DNA of 64,000 bases from Winkia neuii subsp. neuii DSM 8576 (GCF_000420405.1 NZ_ATUW01000006.1:100824-164823); one strand, 5' to 3'; positions 43,801-51,635 are shown, numbered from the stretch's first letter. The notes: generated by a model from the sequence alone, not told the origin. A program made the numbers and translations.

Positions 43801-44796
43801 TTTGTCACCCTCGACGCGGCACACGCGGCCGGGTTGCGCCGCGACCGCATTATTTTGTCGGTCGGCTACGCCAAGACTCCACACGGGCGGGTGCTTCACG
43901 ATTTTGGTGCAATTGGCGGGGCCTCCGGGCCGTCCTTGCTGGTGGATGCCCTTTCGGCGGTGCGGGGGGATTTGGACGTGGTAGCTTCCTTCGCCCCCCA
44001 GGATGTGGACAAGTCGCGTCTTTCTACCGAGGGCGCCCGCATGCTAGTTGATTTGATCGAGAGCGCACAGGAATCCGGCAAGGCGCTCTCTCCGATTCAG
44101 CTGGCGCAACTTTCAACGGAAGAGGAATCTGAGCCCGATCGCTTGCTCGTGGATTTAGCGGAGCGGCTCTACCGGCTAGGCCTCACCGTGTTGCCGAATT
44201 TGGGCAGTGCGCAAGGCGTGCGCATTCCGCTGGCCATTGGGCACCCGGCTTTCCCAGACGAATTGTTAGTCGCGGTGTTAACAGACAATGTTGCTTATGC
44301 CTCCGAACCCTCTTTGAGGCGTCGGGAACTGCTGCTGCCTGCTCGACTCGGTGAATTCGGGTGGGGCGTCTACATGGTTTACTCGACCGCCGTGTTTATG
44401 AACCCGCAGGCTGAGGCAGAAGCGATCTTGAATCTAGTGCTTGACATGGTCGACGACCTACAGGGGGAAACCGCGGTCTCGCCTGCGCCGGAACAATCGG
44501 AAGCGAAGACAGATGAGCTCGAAGTAGACGAGGCCGGAGAAGCTGTGGAGCCTGTTCCGGAGCGCAAAGACCCGCGGCCTCCGATTGCTCCCGGGCTGCC
44601 GCTCACTGCCTACGGCGACGATCAGTTAGACGAAATGGCCAAGTGGATTGCCTCCGACGGGCTTGACCGCACTGAATCTCAGATGGTCGCAGAATTGATT
44701 GCCCAGTTGCAATTGGTTCGCAGGGGAGCACAGGTGAATGCTGTGTTAGCTAATGTGGCGCGGCGAAATGGGGCACTTCCCGATGAAGAAAACTAA
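40801..44796 (+). CDS. Large SF1 helicase-like protein with eroded ATPase motifs
   Basis: The 1331-residue protein has the layout of the big DUF4011/SF1 helicases. The motif I region reads LVLDTPPASERAQT (291-304) where active relatives have GPPGTGKSQT. Walker B reads VVLDGVERLE (833-842) with Gly for the catalytic Glu, followed by the still recognisable VVVAGDVRRK. Motif V survives as LRRDRIILSVGY (about 1012-1023). Motif VI, normally LNVALTRAR, reads LVDALSAVR (1047-1055) and loses the arginine finger. ATP hydrolysis is therefore unlikely, though the frame is fully intact. An acidic C-terminal linker (about 1220-1270) precedes a helical end. GTG 40801 follows GGTGGA. A scaffold or DNA-binding role is possible. 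Confidence 0.75.
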   Translation: MSKNDRFSKLRPGRGQERTGSSRGELVEAALQDWTEQLRREDSTAPSLPTLELSAAHPTGLAQLYAGRPTRLTNLVREPNALAHARMRAHDLLAAQNELSSGQGAVPMHLGVGTASWAETAQGTSSAHSVTALLRPLTMQLAEDDDILLTLRPGLILNQELAQALEQKGLRLDISQFDKAGDFSPLNALRFLREAGSLNLVGFDMYESLTLGVFVKPADILTADLRKLRERAGESTLVAALAGDTTARSALAVPLADPIRTDRDPHTEQGVGLLDPVQHDALDAVAAGRSLVLDTPPASERAQTIAAILIDAAASGKRVLYVPGERRAGTALVAYLRKLGLDDLVLDLSDSTEWDSKGEAALRHAITVEPKKTQDADLVEEIRTELSNVREKLGGYTAALHRPEPNWGISPYDALQVLTDLTAGSSGPRTRVRFSKERLDKIAEDGAAAAREVLQEASQLGIFKAGKQTNPWHGAVISAPEAVAETVECVQRISIQSLPQVRANIGRVARETGLTQAHNLADWAEQLELLSGVRESLDVFMPMVFERSAADMMIATASKEWRKERALNMKGSTRRRLVKQARDMVRPGVKVQDLHTELARVQNLRSIWAEHGDTAGWPKLPGGLDEMINVNQALRADLKAIAPFFSTVHGDLTKMPVDDLVRLMDALAQDKEGAAKLPDRVKVLKRIKGMGLEELVDDLRERQVPDYLIPAELDLAWWASALSVMLSGDERLAHYTGKTLAGLSTQLRNLEREQERSLVPQARFKIAQQVRRRLLDDRDQAGLLYEALGPDRDLPLPKILSDYPISAYVMPIRIVPPVQVASLLDAKARIDVVVLDGVERLEVAQLLPAICRASQVVVAGDVRRKLGGAVAEIAKLLPHITVPPALARSNEAVTEFLASHGYGRDVFAVPVPRASSALKLHLVDGRGMPAPGLSAIESSADEVEAVVDLVIEHALSRSDESLAVITLNARHAQRIREAIISAVADSPAIDSFFNPASAEPFVTLDAAHAAGLRRDRIILSVGYAKTPHGRVLHDFGAIGGASGPSLLVDALSAVRGDLDVVASFAPQDVDKSRLSTEGARMLVDLIESAQESGKALSPIQLAQLSTEEESEPDRLLVDLAERLYRLGLTVLPNLGSAQGVRIPLAIGHPAFPDELLVAVLTDNVAYASEPSLRRRELLLPARLGEFGWGVYMVYSTAVFMNPQAEAEAILNLVLDMVDDLQGETAVSPAPEQSEAKTDELEVDEAGEAVEPVPERKDPRPPIAPGLPLTAYGDDQLDEMAKWIASDGLDRTESQMVAELIAQLQLVRRGAQVNAVLANVARRNGALPDEEN

Positions 44797-44986
44797 GAGG
44801 CGCCGCGCAGTTTTTGTTTCCGAGGCCGACAGGCGGCGTCTGGCTGAAGGGAAGACTCCCAGTTGGGACGAGGGCACAAACAGGCCCGACTATGTGAAGT
44901 TGGCACACGCTTCCCAAGACCACGGTGCTGGCGAAAACGATGCTCGCCTTATGGAAAACGTGCCGCCCCATTGGGGGCGGCAGTAA
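44783..44986 (+). CDS. Small basic/acidic protein coupled to the helicase-like gene
   Basis: A 67-residue protein, MKKTKRRRAVFVSEADRRR at its start and ending PPHWGRQ. It overlaps the last 14 bases of the preceding gene. The N-terminus is strongly basic and the remainder charged, with no membrane segment. No family is recognised. ATG 44783 is chosen for the overlap; 44768 is also possible. The tight overlap suggests it acts with the helicase-like protein. Confidence 0.55.
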   Translation: MKKTKRRRAVFVSEADRRRLAEGKTPSWDEGTNRPDYVKLAHASQDHGAGENDARLMENVPPHWGRQ

Positions 44987-45018
44987 AAATGTGTTGGGAC
45001 CCGCAGGCCCCAACACAT
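44985..45018 (-). terminator. Terminator of mscL (possibly bidirectional)
   Basis: On the minus strand ATGTGTTGGG and CCCAACACAT form a 10-base-pair stem followed by TTTTAC. It also closes the rightward helicase operon. Confidence 0.8.
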
Positions 45019-45027
45019 ACCTAGCTG

Positions 45028-45477
45028 TTAGATGTCTGCCCTGTGCCGACCTTCTGCGGGGCTGGAGGAGGCGGAGATATTCCGTTCAGTTGCCAGTAGG
45101 TCGCGAATTTCTGTAAGTAGTGCGGCCTCGTCGGAAATGGCAGCGTCTTCGACCTCTTCGCCTGCCTTGCGGCGGGCGGCAATCTTTTCGTTCAGCTTGT
45201 TCATGGGCAGAACAATAATGAAGTAGACGGCGGCTGCTATCAGCAAAAAGTTGATGACGGCAGTAATTAGTAGGCCGGGTTTGACCGTTGCCGACCCCAG
45301 GTGGAAGGCAGCCACGTCGTCGAAGTTTGGTTTGCCAACTAATCCGGCTATTAGCGGGTTGATTATGCCGTCGACGATAGCGTTGACGATTGCAGAAAAC
45401 GCTCCCGCGATAACGACGCCAACAGCTAATTCGAGGGCGTTACCGCGCATTACGAATTCTTTGAAGCCCTGTAGCAT
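45028..45477 (-). CDS. mscL: Large-conductance mechanosensitive channel
   Basis: The 149-residue protein starts MLQGFKEFVMRGNALELAVGVVIAGAF, with pore helix TM1 and the conserved N-terminal amphipathic helix. It has TM2 (LLITAVINFLLIAAAVYFII) and a charged cytoplasmic C-terminal bundle. Homopentameric MscL opens under membrane tension to release solutes on osmotic downshift. AAAGGAG lies six bases before the ATG. Length and layout are normal. Confidence 0.95.
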   Translation of the reverse strand: MLQGFKEFVMRGNALELAVGVVIAGAFSAIVNAIVDGIINPLIAGLVGKPNFDDVAAFHLGSATVKPGLLITAVINFLLIAAAVYFIIVLPMNKLNEKIAARRKAGEEVEDAAISDEAALLTEIRDLLATERNISASSSPAEGRHRADI

Positions 45478-45590
45478 TTTGCTCTCCTTTAATTGTAGGT
45501 TTCGCCTTTTAGTTTAGATGTGAAGCTATGGGCAAAAGTAGTCGGCAATGGGCTAATTTAGAATATTGCAACCGTTTAGTTATTTACTGT

Positions 45591-46211
45591 TCAGTTTAGG
45601 TAAAGCAATCCGGCGGGTGTTATTACGGCGTTGACTTTTTTATCGTGGCCGGCGGTGGGGAGGACGTCCTCGGCATCTGCGTATTCGTGGTTGTAAACAA
45701 TCCCGCATATGCAAGCGTCTGGCGCCGCATTTTCGAGTACGTGGTCGTACCAGCCGCCTCCCTGCCCTAGTCGGTTTCCGGATCGATCTATGGAAAGCGC
45801 AGGGATGAAGAGGACTTTCGCCTGGGTGATTGCCCGCGGGTCTAGCACTTCGCCCGAGGGGGCAGGAGGCCGGCCGGGAGCGTGCACCTGCAGATCTTCA
45901 CGGCCTCTGTACAAGGCCCAGGTGCGCGACAGCTTGGGCCCCAGCCGGGGAAGCAAGATCTTTTTCTGGGCTGCCCAGGCGGCATCTACCACAGCCATAA
46001 TGTCTGGTTCAGAATTTACAGGAACGTAGGCTGCAAGGGTGTGGGCTCGCTCTAGTAGGGGGGTGGCCGCCCGCAATATTCCTGCGGCTGCTTCTGTTCT
46101 TTGCGCATTGGTGAGCTGTTTCCGTTTCGCCCGTACCTTAGCGCGGAGGGTGGACTTGGCTTCTTCAATATCTTCTTCGGCAACGGCGTCGAAGTTTTGT
46201 TCCATATCCAT
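45591..46211 (-). CDS. 5-formyltetrahydrofolate cyclo-ligase
   Basis: The 206-residue enzyme converts 5-formyl-THF to 5,10-methenyl-THF with ATP. Recognised by the N-terminal basic helix KVRAKRKQL, LPRLGPKL and the C-terminal phosphate loop RLGQGGGWYDHVL. ATG at 46211 or the in-frame ATG two codons later could be the start; ribosome sites are weak. It is divergent from moeA, an arrangement common in actinobacteria. Confidence 0.92.
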   Translation of the reverse strand: MDMEQNFDAVAEEDIEEAKSTLRAKVRAKRKQLTNAQRTEAAAGILRAATPLLERAHTLAAYVPVNSEPDIMAVVDAAWAAQKKILLPRLGPKLSRTWALYRGREDLQVHAPGRPPAPSGEVLDPRAITQAKVLFIPALSIDRSGNRLGQGGGWYDHVLENAAPDACICGIVYNHEYADAEDVLPTAGHDKKVNAVITPAGLLYLN

Positions 46212-46300
46212 GTCTTTATCATTGCAGCTTTCGGCGCGCGAGCGGAGGCTGACGCTCCAAAACGGATAACGTTAAGGAAACTGTAACTTTAGGAGGCCGC

Positions 46301-47509
46301 GTGCGAACTGTCGCCCAACATTTAGAAGCTTGCTTGGCTCAGGTGGGCCCGCTGCCGCCATTAGAGGTGCAATTGCCCGACGCGGTGGGCTGCGTTCTAG
46401 CCGAGGACGTTAGTTCACCTTTTGATCTACCGGTTACCGACGTGTCGACGTTGGATGGGTATGCGGTGCGCAGTGTGGACGTAGCGGGGGCGGGTGCAGA
46501 CGATCCCACCTACCTGCGTGTCATTGATGAGGTCAGAGCCGGTGACGTCGACCCTACTTCGGTCGTCGAGAATACGGCTGTGCGCATTGCTTCAGGAGCC
46601 CCGGTGCCGGCCGGCGCAGACGCGGTTGTCGATCTGGAAAATACTGATCGGGACGAGTCGAATGTGCAAATAAAGCATTTGGCCCTGCCTGGTCAGAATA
46701 TTCGCCCTCGAGCTAGCGACGTAAAAGCCTATCAGCACGTTCTGCAGGAGGGGCAACGCATTGGGGCCCGGCAGATTGCGTTGCTTGCTGGGGTTGGGCG
46801 GCTGCGCGTGCTCGTGCACCCGCACCCGCGTGTGGTGGTGATGTCTATTGGCGACGAGCTTGTAGAACCTGGGCGCATTGCTTCGCCGGGGGCGGTTTTT
46901 GACGCAAATGGGCACGCTCTTGCTGCCGCAGTTGCCGATGCGGGAGCCGATACTTTTCGAGTAAATGCGGTTCCAGACGAGCATCGTATTTTGCGGCAGA
47001 CTATAGAAGACCAACTGGTGAGGGCAGATTTGCTTATCACTACCGGCGGATTGTCTTACGGGGCAGGCGATACGGTCAAAGAGGTCCTCTCCCCTTTGGG
47101 TACGGTTCGTTTTGATTCTGTGGCAATTGCGCCCGGAAAACATATGGGGGTTGGCAAGGTTGAGGATACCCCGATTTTCTGCCTTCCGGGCGATCCAGTA
47201 ACGGCTCAGATTTGCTACGAGGTGTTCGTCCGGCCGGCGTTGCGGTCCATGGCGGGTTGGTCTGATTTGTATCGGGATGCGGTTACTGCTCGCGTCGACT
47301 CGGGGTGGGCTTCCCCGGCGGGCAAGCGCGAATTTGTTCGGGTGGCCCTCAGTGGTGCGCCAGCTGAAGGGTACCAGGCGGCAGTGTGCGGTGACCCGCG
47401 CCAGCTGCTGCTTTCGAAACTTACCGAGGCGAACGCCCTCGCTGTTGTTCCCGAGGACGTAACCGAGGTAAGTGCTGGCGACGAGCTAGTTTGCATGGTG
47501 CTGGACTAG
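46301..47509 (+). CDS. moeA: Molybdopterin molybdotransferase
   Basis: The 402-residue enzyme inserts molybdate into adenylated molybdopterin. It has the MoeA N-terminal FDLPVTDVSTLDGYAV, the IASGAPVPAGADAVV stretch, the MoCF domain GDELVEPG and TTGGLSYGAGD, and the DSVAIAPGKHMGVG/CLPGDPV block. GTG 46301 follows AGGAGG. It starts the moeA-rimJ-sepX cluster conserved in actinobacteria. Its TAG shares one base with the GTG of the next gene. Confidence 0.94.
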   Translation: MRTVAQHLEACLAQVGPLPPLEVQLPDAVGCVLAEDVSSPFDLPVTDVSTLDGYAVRSVDVAGAGADDPTYLRVIDEVRAGDVDPTSVVENTAVRIASGAPVPAGADAVVDLENTDRDESNVQIKHLALPGQNIRPRASDVKAYQHVLQEGQRIGARQIALLAGVGRLRVLVHPHPRVVVMSIGDELVEPGRIASPGAVFDANGHALAAAVADAGADTFRVNAVPDEHRILRQTIEDQLVRADLLITTGGLSYGAGDTVKEVLSPLGTVRFDSVAIAPGKHMGVGKVEDTPIFCLPGDPVTAQICYEVFVRPALRSMAGWSDLYRDAVTARVDSGWASPAGKREFVRVALSGAPAEGYQAAVCGDPRQLLLSKLTEANALAVVPEDVTEVSAGDELVCMVLD

Positions 47510-48183
47510 TGTTTGCCTTGGCTGACCGGGTTCGTCTAAGCCTGCGCAGGCCTTTAGATTTGGTCTCTGAAGGGTCTGATCTTGCACAGCTCACGAGCGC
47601 AAATTTGGGAACCTTTAGGCTCAAGCAAATGACTCAGGAGGATCACGTGCGGGTGGCGGAGTTACGCTACGGCGAACGCGAGTGGCTGGGGCCTTGGGAG
47701 GCTAGCGCTCCCGTTGGATACAGGGTTCAGGCTCCCACCTTTGCGCAGTACGTGGCTAACTGTAATAGGCAGATTTTGGAAGGCCGTATGCTTCCATTTC
47801 TTGTCGAGGGCGACGGAGCCCCGATGGGGCAGCTCACTATTTCCGATATCTCCAGGGCAGCTACGCAAAGTTGCGCTATCGGGTATTGGATTTCGCAGCG
47901 GTGGGCGAATATGGGGCTTATGACTTTGGCCGTGGCTATGGCTTTGGATTGCTGCTTTAGTGACCTAAATTTGCATCGGGCCGAGATTAATATTCGTCCC
48001 GAGAATGCGCGCTCGCTGGCAATTCCCCGCAAGCTGGGATTGCGCAACGAGGGGTTGCGCAAGAAATACATCTGCATTGATGGCACGTGGGCGGATCACG
48101 TCTCTTTTGCGGCCACGGTCGAGGATGCGGGTGCCGGATATGTGGCTCTACTTTTGCGCAATCGCCACAAGTCCTGTGGCTAA
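47509..48183 (+). CDS. GNAT N-acetyltransferase, RimJ/RimL type
   Basis: The 224-residue acetyltransferase has the RimJ pattern TFRLKQMTQEDHVRVAELR, GYWISQRWANMGLMTLAVAM (acetyl-CoA loop) and LNLHRAEINIRPENARSLAIPRKLG (given in part as LHRAEINIRPEN). RimJ acetylates ribosomal protein S5 Ala-1; actinobacterial homologues beside moeA are named by similarity only. GTG 47509 overlaps the moeA stop as TAGTG, so translation is coupled. Confidence 0.85.
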   Translation: MFALADRVRLSLRRPLDLVSEGSDLAQLTSANLGTFRLKQMTQEDHVRVAELRYGEREWLGPWEASAPVGYRVQAPTFAQYVANCNRQILEGRMLPFLVEGDGAPMGQLTISDISRAATQSCAIGYWISQRWANMGLMTLAVAMALDCCFSDLNLHRAEINIRPENARSLAIPRKLGLRNEGLRKKYICIDGTWADHVSFAATVEDAGAGYVALLLRNRHKSCG

Positions 48184-48280
48184 TGTGAAAGTTGTGGCTG
48201 CTGATAATTGTGGTCGGAAAATAGTTGCAGAGTAATACGGCTCGCGGGGCGAGTTGACTGCTATCTGCTTCTTTCTTTCA

Positions 48281-48286
48281 TAGATT
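48281..48286 (+). promoter_or_regulatory. -10 box of a probable leaderless sepX transcript
   Basis: TAGATT is followed by TTAACC and then a start GTG pair at 48292/48294, with no ribosome site. TTGACT at 48254-48259 could be the -35, with a long 21-base spacer. The final nine bases TTAACCGTG are also those before and at the lysS start. Confidence 0.4.
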
Positions 48287-48293
48287 TAACCGT

Positions 48294-49256
48294 GTGGAGT
48301 TTGGAGGTTTGGTTTTCGCGGCACTTGTGCTGGTCGTGCTCGGGTTTGTTTTCCCTAAGCTCGTCTTTTGGCGAATGGCAGTTAGCCAGGGTAACGAATC
48401 CGATCGCTATTCCGAAAAACTACAGGTCTTGAATACTCGGTACGTCAGGCACCACGGCCCGGGGGACAACGGCGGGAAGCTGTTCCCCCAACTAGGAGGC
48501 AAAATGAACAACAGCAGGTCTGAACTGGTCAATGCGCGAGCCCAGCGAGCCGCGCTGGTGGCCCGCAGGCATGCTGCCGCCCAACGCAGGGTGGCGGTCA
48601 CCGCCCTCATGGTGGTGGCTCTGGTTGTGGTTTTGATTGTTGCGGCTAGCGGGGTCATTTCACTGCTGTGGGCACTGCTTCCCACGGCGGGAGTTGCAGG
48701 CGCCCTCTACTATTCGCGACAGAGCGTGGTGGCCGACCGCAAACGCGACGCTGCTGACTTGGAACGCATTCGCCACTTGAAGGAAGAAGCTCTGAAGAGC
48801 AACCGACCGGCTCCCAAGGCCAACAAGTCTTGGCGTCAGCTTTCTAGGCTCATCCAGTTCGATACGGGCGAAACTGATACTGAAAGTAGCCAGGAATCTG
48901 CTCGGGAGGTTCAGGCTGAACAGCAAAATAAAGACCGGGACGCTAAAGCTCAGGAGCAGGCGGGTTCTACCGCGCAGCCGGCCAAACGCCCACGTAAACA
49001 TGCCACCGGCATGTCTTGGTCTCCAATGCCCGTGCCTGCGCCTACGCACAAGTTGAAGCCGCTTGTGCAGCCTCGCACGGTTGCGGTCGAGCACATGCGC
49101 GGCGATACTCCGGCAACGGGGGTTGCAGTCCCGTATAGGCCGCGGACAGTGCACAGGGTCGAAGCTGCGATGACTGCCGACGAGGTTGCCCGTACGGCGC
49201 TGGTGCGTATGGATGGCGACGATATGTTGGCTGCTCGTAGGGCGAACGCCTCGTAG
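48294..49256 (+). CDS. sepX: SepX (formerly GlpR) divisome-associated membrane protein
   Basis: The 320-residue protein has an N-terminal transmembrane helix (LVFAALVLVVLGFVFPKLVFW), a basic loop (RAQRAALVARRHAAAQRR) and two further hydrophobic helices (about 100-150). A long charged, disordered cytoplasmic tail follows, rich in Gln/Glu and basic residues. This layout plus position directly after moeA and rimJ matches SepX/GlpR of Streptomyces, a division protein that stabilises the Z-ring. GTG 48294 is preceded by a -10 box but no ribosome site. Confidence 0.8.
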   Translation: MEFGGLVFAALVLVVLGFVFPKLVFWRMAVSQGNESDRYSEKLQVLNTRYVRHHGPGDNGGKLFPQLGGKMNNSRSELVNARAQRAALVARRHAAAQRRVAVTALMVVALVVVLIVAASGVISLLWALLPTAGVAGALYYSRQSVVADRKRDAADLERIRHLKEEALKSNRPAPKANKSWRQLSRLIQFDTGETDTESSQESAREVQAEQQNKDRDAKAQEQAGSTAQPAKRPRKHATGMSWSPMPVPAPTHKLKPLVQPRTVAVEHMRGDTPATGVAVPYRPRTVHRVEAAMTADEVARTALVRMDGDDMLAARRANAS

Positions 49257-49368
49257 CACAGGGCTGACAAGCATTAGCCGGTCGGGGTTTCTCGGCCGGC
49301 ATTTTTGTGATCTTGGTGGCGGCAGTTGGAAACCGTTCGGCATTTAGTGCTAACCTATACGAGTCAAA

Positions 49369-49441
49369 AGGGGCTATGGCGCAGTTGGTAGCGCGTCTCG
49401 TTCGCAATGAGAAGGTCGGGGGTTCGAATCCCCCTAGCTCC
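49369..49441 (+). tRNA. tRNA-Ala (anticodon CGC)
   Basis: The 73-base cloverleaf has acceptor GGGGCTA/TAGCTCC, anticodon stem TCTCG/TGAGA with loop TTCGCAA (anticodon CGC, reads GCG), T-arm with GGTTCGAATCC, discriminator A, CCA not encoded. It borders an A+T-richer island and may have served as an integration site. Confidence 0.96.
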
Positions 49442-49453
49442 ACTGGTGTGATG

Positions 49454-49489
49454 TCCCGTGCCATAGGCTCGCCTGTGACACGGGATTTT
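49454..49489 (+). terminator. Terminator of tRNA-Ala
   Basis: CCCGTG and CACGGG with an inner AGGC/GCCT pairing, followed by A and five T. Confidence 0.75.
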
Positions 49490-49827
49490 TCACGTTTTAG
49501 GGCTAGATGTCCCAGGCCATATGTGCGGGCCATGTTCCGCGTGATGTGTCCGCTGAGGTGCCAGAGAGTGCAGTCTTATTGCCAGGTACCGTTGGGCAGG
49601 TTTTGTTTTCCACGTCCGGGTATGCGTGGATAGTATGGGCTTGGCAGTTCGGGTCTTGTGTGGCGAGCGTCTCCTGAGTTTGAGGATTTCCTTGATTGGA
49701 GTGGTTGGTTTCGCGCGGGAGGCTGGCTACGTTAAGGCAAACACGAGTTCGCCAGCACTACTAATATCCCGGCGTTCGTGCTCGTCTTTCCACCGGACAG
49801 CGCGGACGTTAAGTAGACGGTTGTGCC
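49490..49827. other. Gene-poor stretch after tRNA-Ala
   Basis: This stretch contains only short frames, the best being 58 codons from ATG 49507 with a hydrophobic Trp-rich end. None has a ribosome site or recognisable sequence. It is probably decayed DNA, left edge of an old insertion. Confidence 0.4.
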
Positions 49828-50037
49828 GTGACTCTGTATACCCGGCCTGGAAAACAAAAATCCACTGAAAAGATCGACGGCGTTGTAGCCACCACCCTGG
49901 CTCCTCACCGTGCGATTAGATTCGGCCTAGGGACGGCCAGCGAGAGGACATATCACCAACTCGGATTGCACGTACTCAAAATGTATTGCGGGGGTCGAAA
50001 TTCTCTGATACGTTGTCCGGTGCAGGTTGGTACTTAG
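49828..50037 (+). pseudogene. Probable C-terminal remnant of a phage terminase large subunit
   Basis: A 69-codon frame without a ribosome site contains KIDGVVATTLAPHRAIRFG. This resembles the C-terminal nuclease-domain end of terminase large subunits (KIDGAVALxMALxRA type), where the Asp is a nuclease metal ligand. Everything upstream is missing. If right, it marks an old prophage next to tRNA-Ala. Confidence 0.4.
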
Positions 50038-50209
50038 TACTTGAGGGTGATTGAGCATTACTAATTCTCCGCTATAAAGGAAAAGACAGATTTCACGCAA
50101 AACGGAAGGTCGCATTGTCGGGACACCCAGTTTTGTCGGTTTAGAGGTTCCTGAACAAAGGAATCCGGAAACTATCACTTATCTTGTGCGACTAGCAAGG
50201 AGGATGGCG

Positions 50210-50722
50210 ATGAAAAATATTGAAAAACGCATATTTTCTGCTTTGAGTAGCGCAATTATTGTTGCTTTGCTGACTATTTCTGTTACTGGAACAGCGGAAG
50301 CTTGTACCTATCCTGCCTTTAATTATCAACCCAGTACTATTGGTCAGGGCGAAGCCAAACCAGATAAATTAACTGAGCAAGAATATGCAGAACTTATATT
50401 AGCCTTTGAAAATAGCGAGTGGGGCAAAAAGGCTCAGTCCTACGGGCAGGATCGTAGCGCTGGAACTGCGGTTATTAAAAAGGCGCTCAAATGGGCTTTG
50501 CATCATGAACGCGATATTGTAAAAGGCGTCGAAAGGTGGGTAGGTAAAGAACCAGCTCGGCGAGTGGAAAAAGTGATCTACGATATCAGTCCAACCCTAC
50601 GAAGATTGCTTCGGTACGAGGACCTAGTTTGGCAAACGGTGCAAGACCAACTATCGCCAGTGATAGGTACAGATCTTGCTTATTGGGTAACTAAAGTAAT
50701 CGAGTGGGTTGCTCCCGCATAG
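50210..50722 (+). CDS. Exported protein of unknown function
   Basis: The 171-residue precursor MKNIEKRIFSALSSAIIVAL has a signal peptide cleaved probably after EA (GTAEA-CTYP). The mature part (about 140 residues) is helical and ends with amphipathic, Trp-containing segments (WALHHERDIVKGVERWVG, LVWQTVQDQL, AYWVTKVIEWVAPA). AAGGAGG at 50197-50203 gives six-base spacing to ATG 50210. Codons are A/T-rich compared with both flanks, a sign of transfer. A 108-codon gene follows 11 bases later. No homology is recognised. A secreted toxin or bacteriocin-like protein is one idea, as the helical Trp-rich tail could act on membranes, but nothing proves this. Confidence 0.7.
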   Translation: MKNIEKRIFSALSSAIIVALLTISVTGTAEACTYPAFNYQPSTIGQGEAKPDKLTEQEYAELILAFENSEWGKKAQSYGQDRSAGTAVIKKALKWALHHERDIVKGVERWVGKEPARRVEKVIYDISPTLRRLLRYEDLVWQTVQDQLSPVIGTDLAYWVTKVIEWVAPA

Positions 50723-50733
50723 GAGGGGTTAAA

Positions 50734-51060
50734 ATGAGTGGGCTTATCAGAGAAGAGATTGTACGTGAGTTACGCGTCGAAGTATCTTGGATCATTAATG
50801 CCATCGTAGAATTGAGTGACCATTTTGGGTTCTCCTCCTATGCTACGTGCTTGCTTCGGAATAGAGTGGAACCAGAAGAGGCTCGCTCCATTGAGCGCAT
50901 TATCTTTACTAAATGGAAGAATCTTGAATCAACCTCTTTTGAGAATCTGCGTTCACTTATTAGCAACGATTTCACTGAGTCGACGCAAAAACCATGGGCT
51001 CTTTCGGATGAAGTGCTCCAAGAGCTTATAGATCTTAAGGTTACAGAACTAATGCCGTAG
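50734..51060 (+). CDS. Cytoplasmic partner protein of unknown function
   Basis: The 108-residue protein, MSGLIREEIVRELRVEVSWI at its start, is predicted all-helical and soluble, acidic overall. It follows the exported protein by 11 bases with an AGGAGGGG ribosome site before ATG 50734, so the two are one operon. Size, location and the pairing with a secreted protein resemble immunity or chaperone partners, by inference only. No family recognised. Base composition is as A/T-rich as its neighbour. Confidence 0.65.
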   Translation: MSGLIREEIVRELRVEVSWIINAIVELSDHFGFSSYATCLLRNRVEPEEARSIERIIFTKWKNLESTSFENLRSLISNDFTESTQKPWALSDEVLQELIDLKVTELMP

Positions 51061-51287
51061 TGGCACGATCATGGTGTTGAATCAGGCGATCCGCTGGGGC
51101 AATAGCCCGAGTAGCGGTTCGGTGTACGATTCGCGTGTCGGTCTGGTGTTCTAGATTTTCTGAAACCGTACAGCTTGGTAAATCTTGGATAGAAAATTCT
51201 CTTGTCTCTAAGGGGAGGCCGTAGCCCAGTTTTCCCGTGCTGAGCAAGCCGCCAACAAAGAAGGTGGCACTACGAAAGGAAACATAA
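51061..51287. other. Non-coding or decayed stretch
   Basis: Short frames on both strands with stops; the longest (67 codons, minus strand) has no recognisable domain and no ribosome site. I see no RNA gene or repeat. Confidence 0.4.
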
Positions 51288-51635
51288 TTGAAGTCGAAAA
51301 TATCGAAAGCGCTTCTCGTTTCTGTGCTGTTGCATTAGCTTAGTATCGCCTGGTTCGCTAGCTGCCCATGCGAGTGAACCGGAAACAATACAAGTTTCGG
51401 TGGGCGATACTGCCCTTATTGCAGACTCCCCTCATCATCGTTGTCCTCGGCAGGAGAACCGATTCCCGTTCTCTAAATGGACGCGATAACTTATGAGCCT
51501 AGATTAGCTTGGGATGCAAAGATTGAGGTTTCACTGTCGAAGCCTGCATAAGAAGCGGCGAAGGCGTTTTACAATACCACGTTCCCAAAGTATCTGAAGC
51601 TTAAATGTAGAAAAGCTGGAAAAGTGTGGTCTTAA
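51288..51635 (+). pseudogene. Decayed gene for a second exported protein
   Basis: AAAGGA sits seven bases before TTG 51288, which starts LKSKISKALLVSVLLH then a stop. A different frame resumes with SLVSPGSLAAHASEPETIQ, which completes a signal peptide (cleavage after AHA) and mature start. Further on, the frame from ATG 51478 reads MDAITYEPRLAWDAKIEVSL, a stop, then EAAKAFYNTTFPKYLK to the TAA at 51635. One frameshift-stop, one further shift and one in-frame stop suffice to explain it. It is not visibly a copy of the intact exported protein at 50.2 kb. Confidence 0.6.

Noticed and set aside
51041..51247. 68-codon minus-strand frame in the island as a transposase or invertase piece
   Set aside because: No catalytic motif, ribosome site or terminal repeats; resemblance was only superficial.
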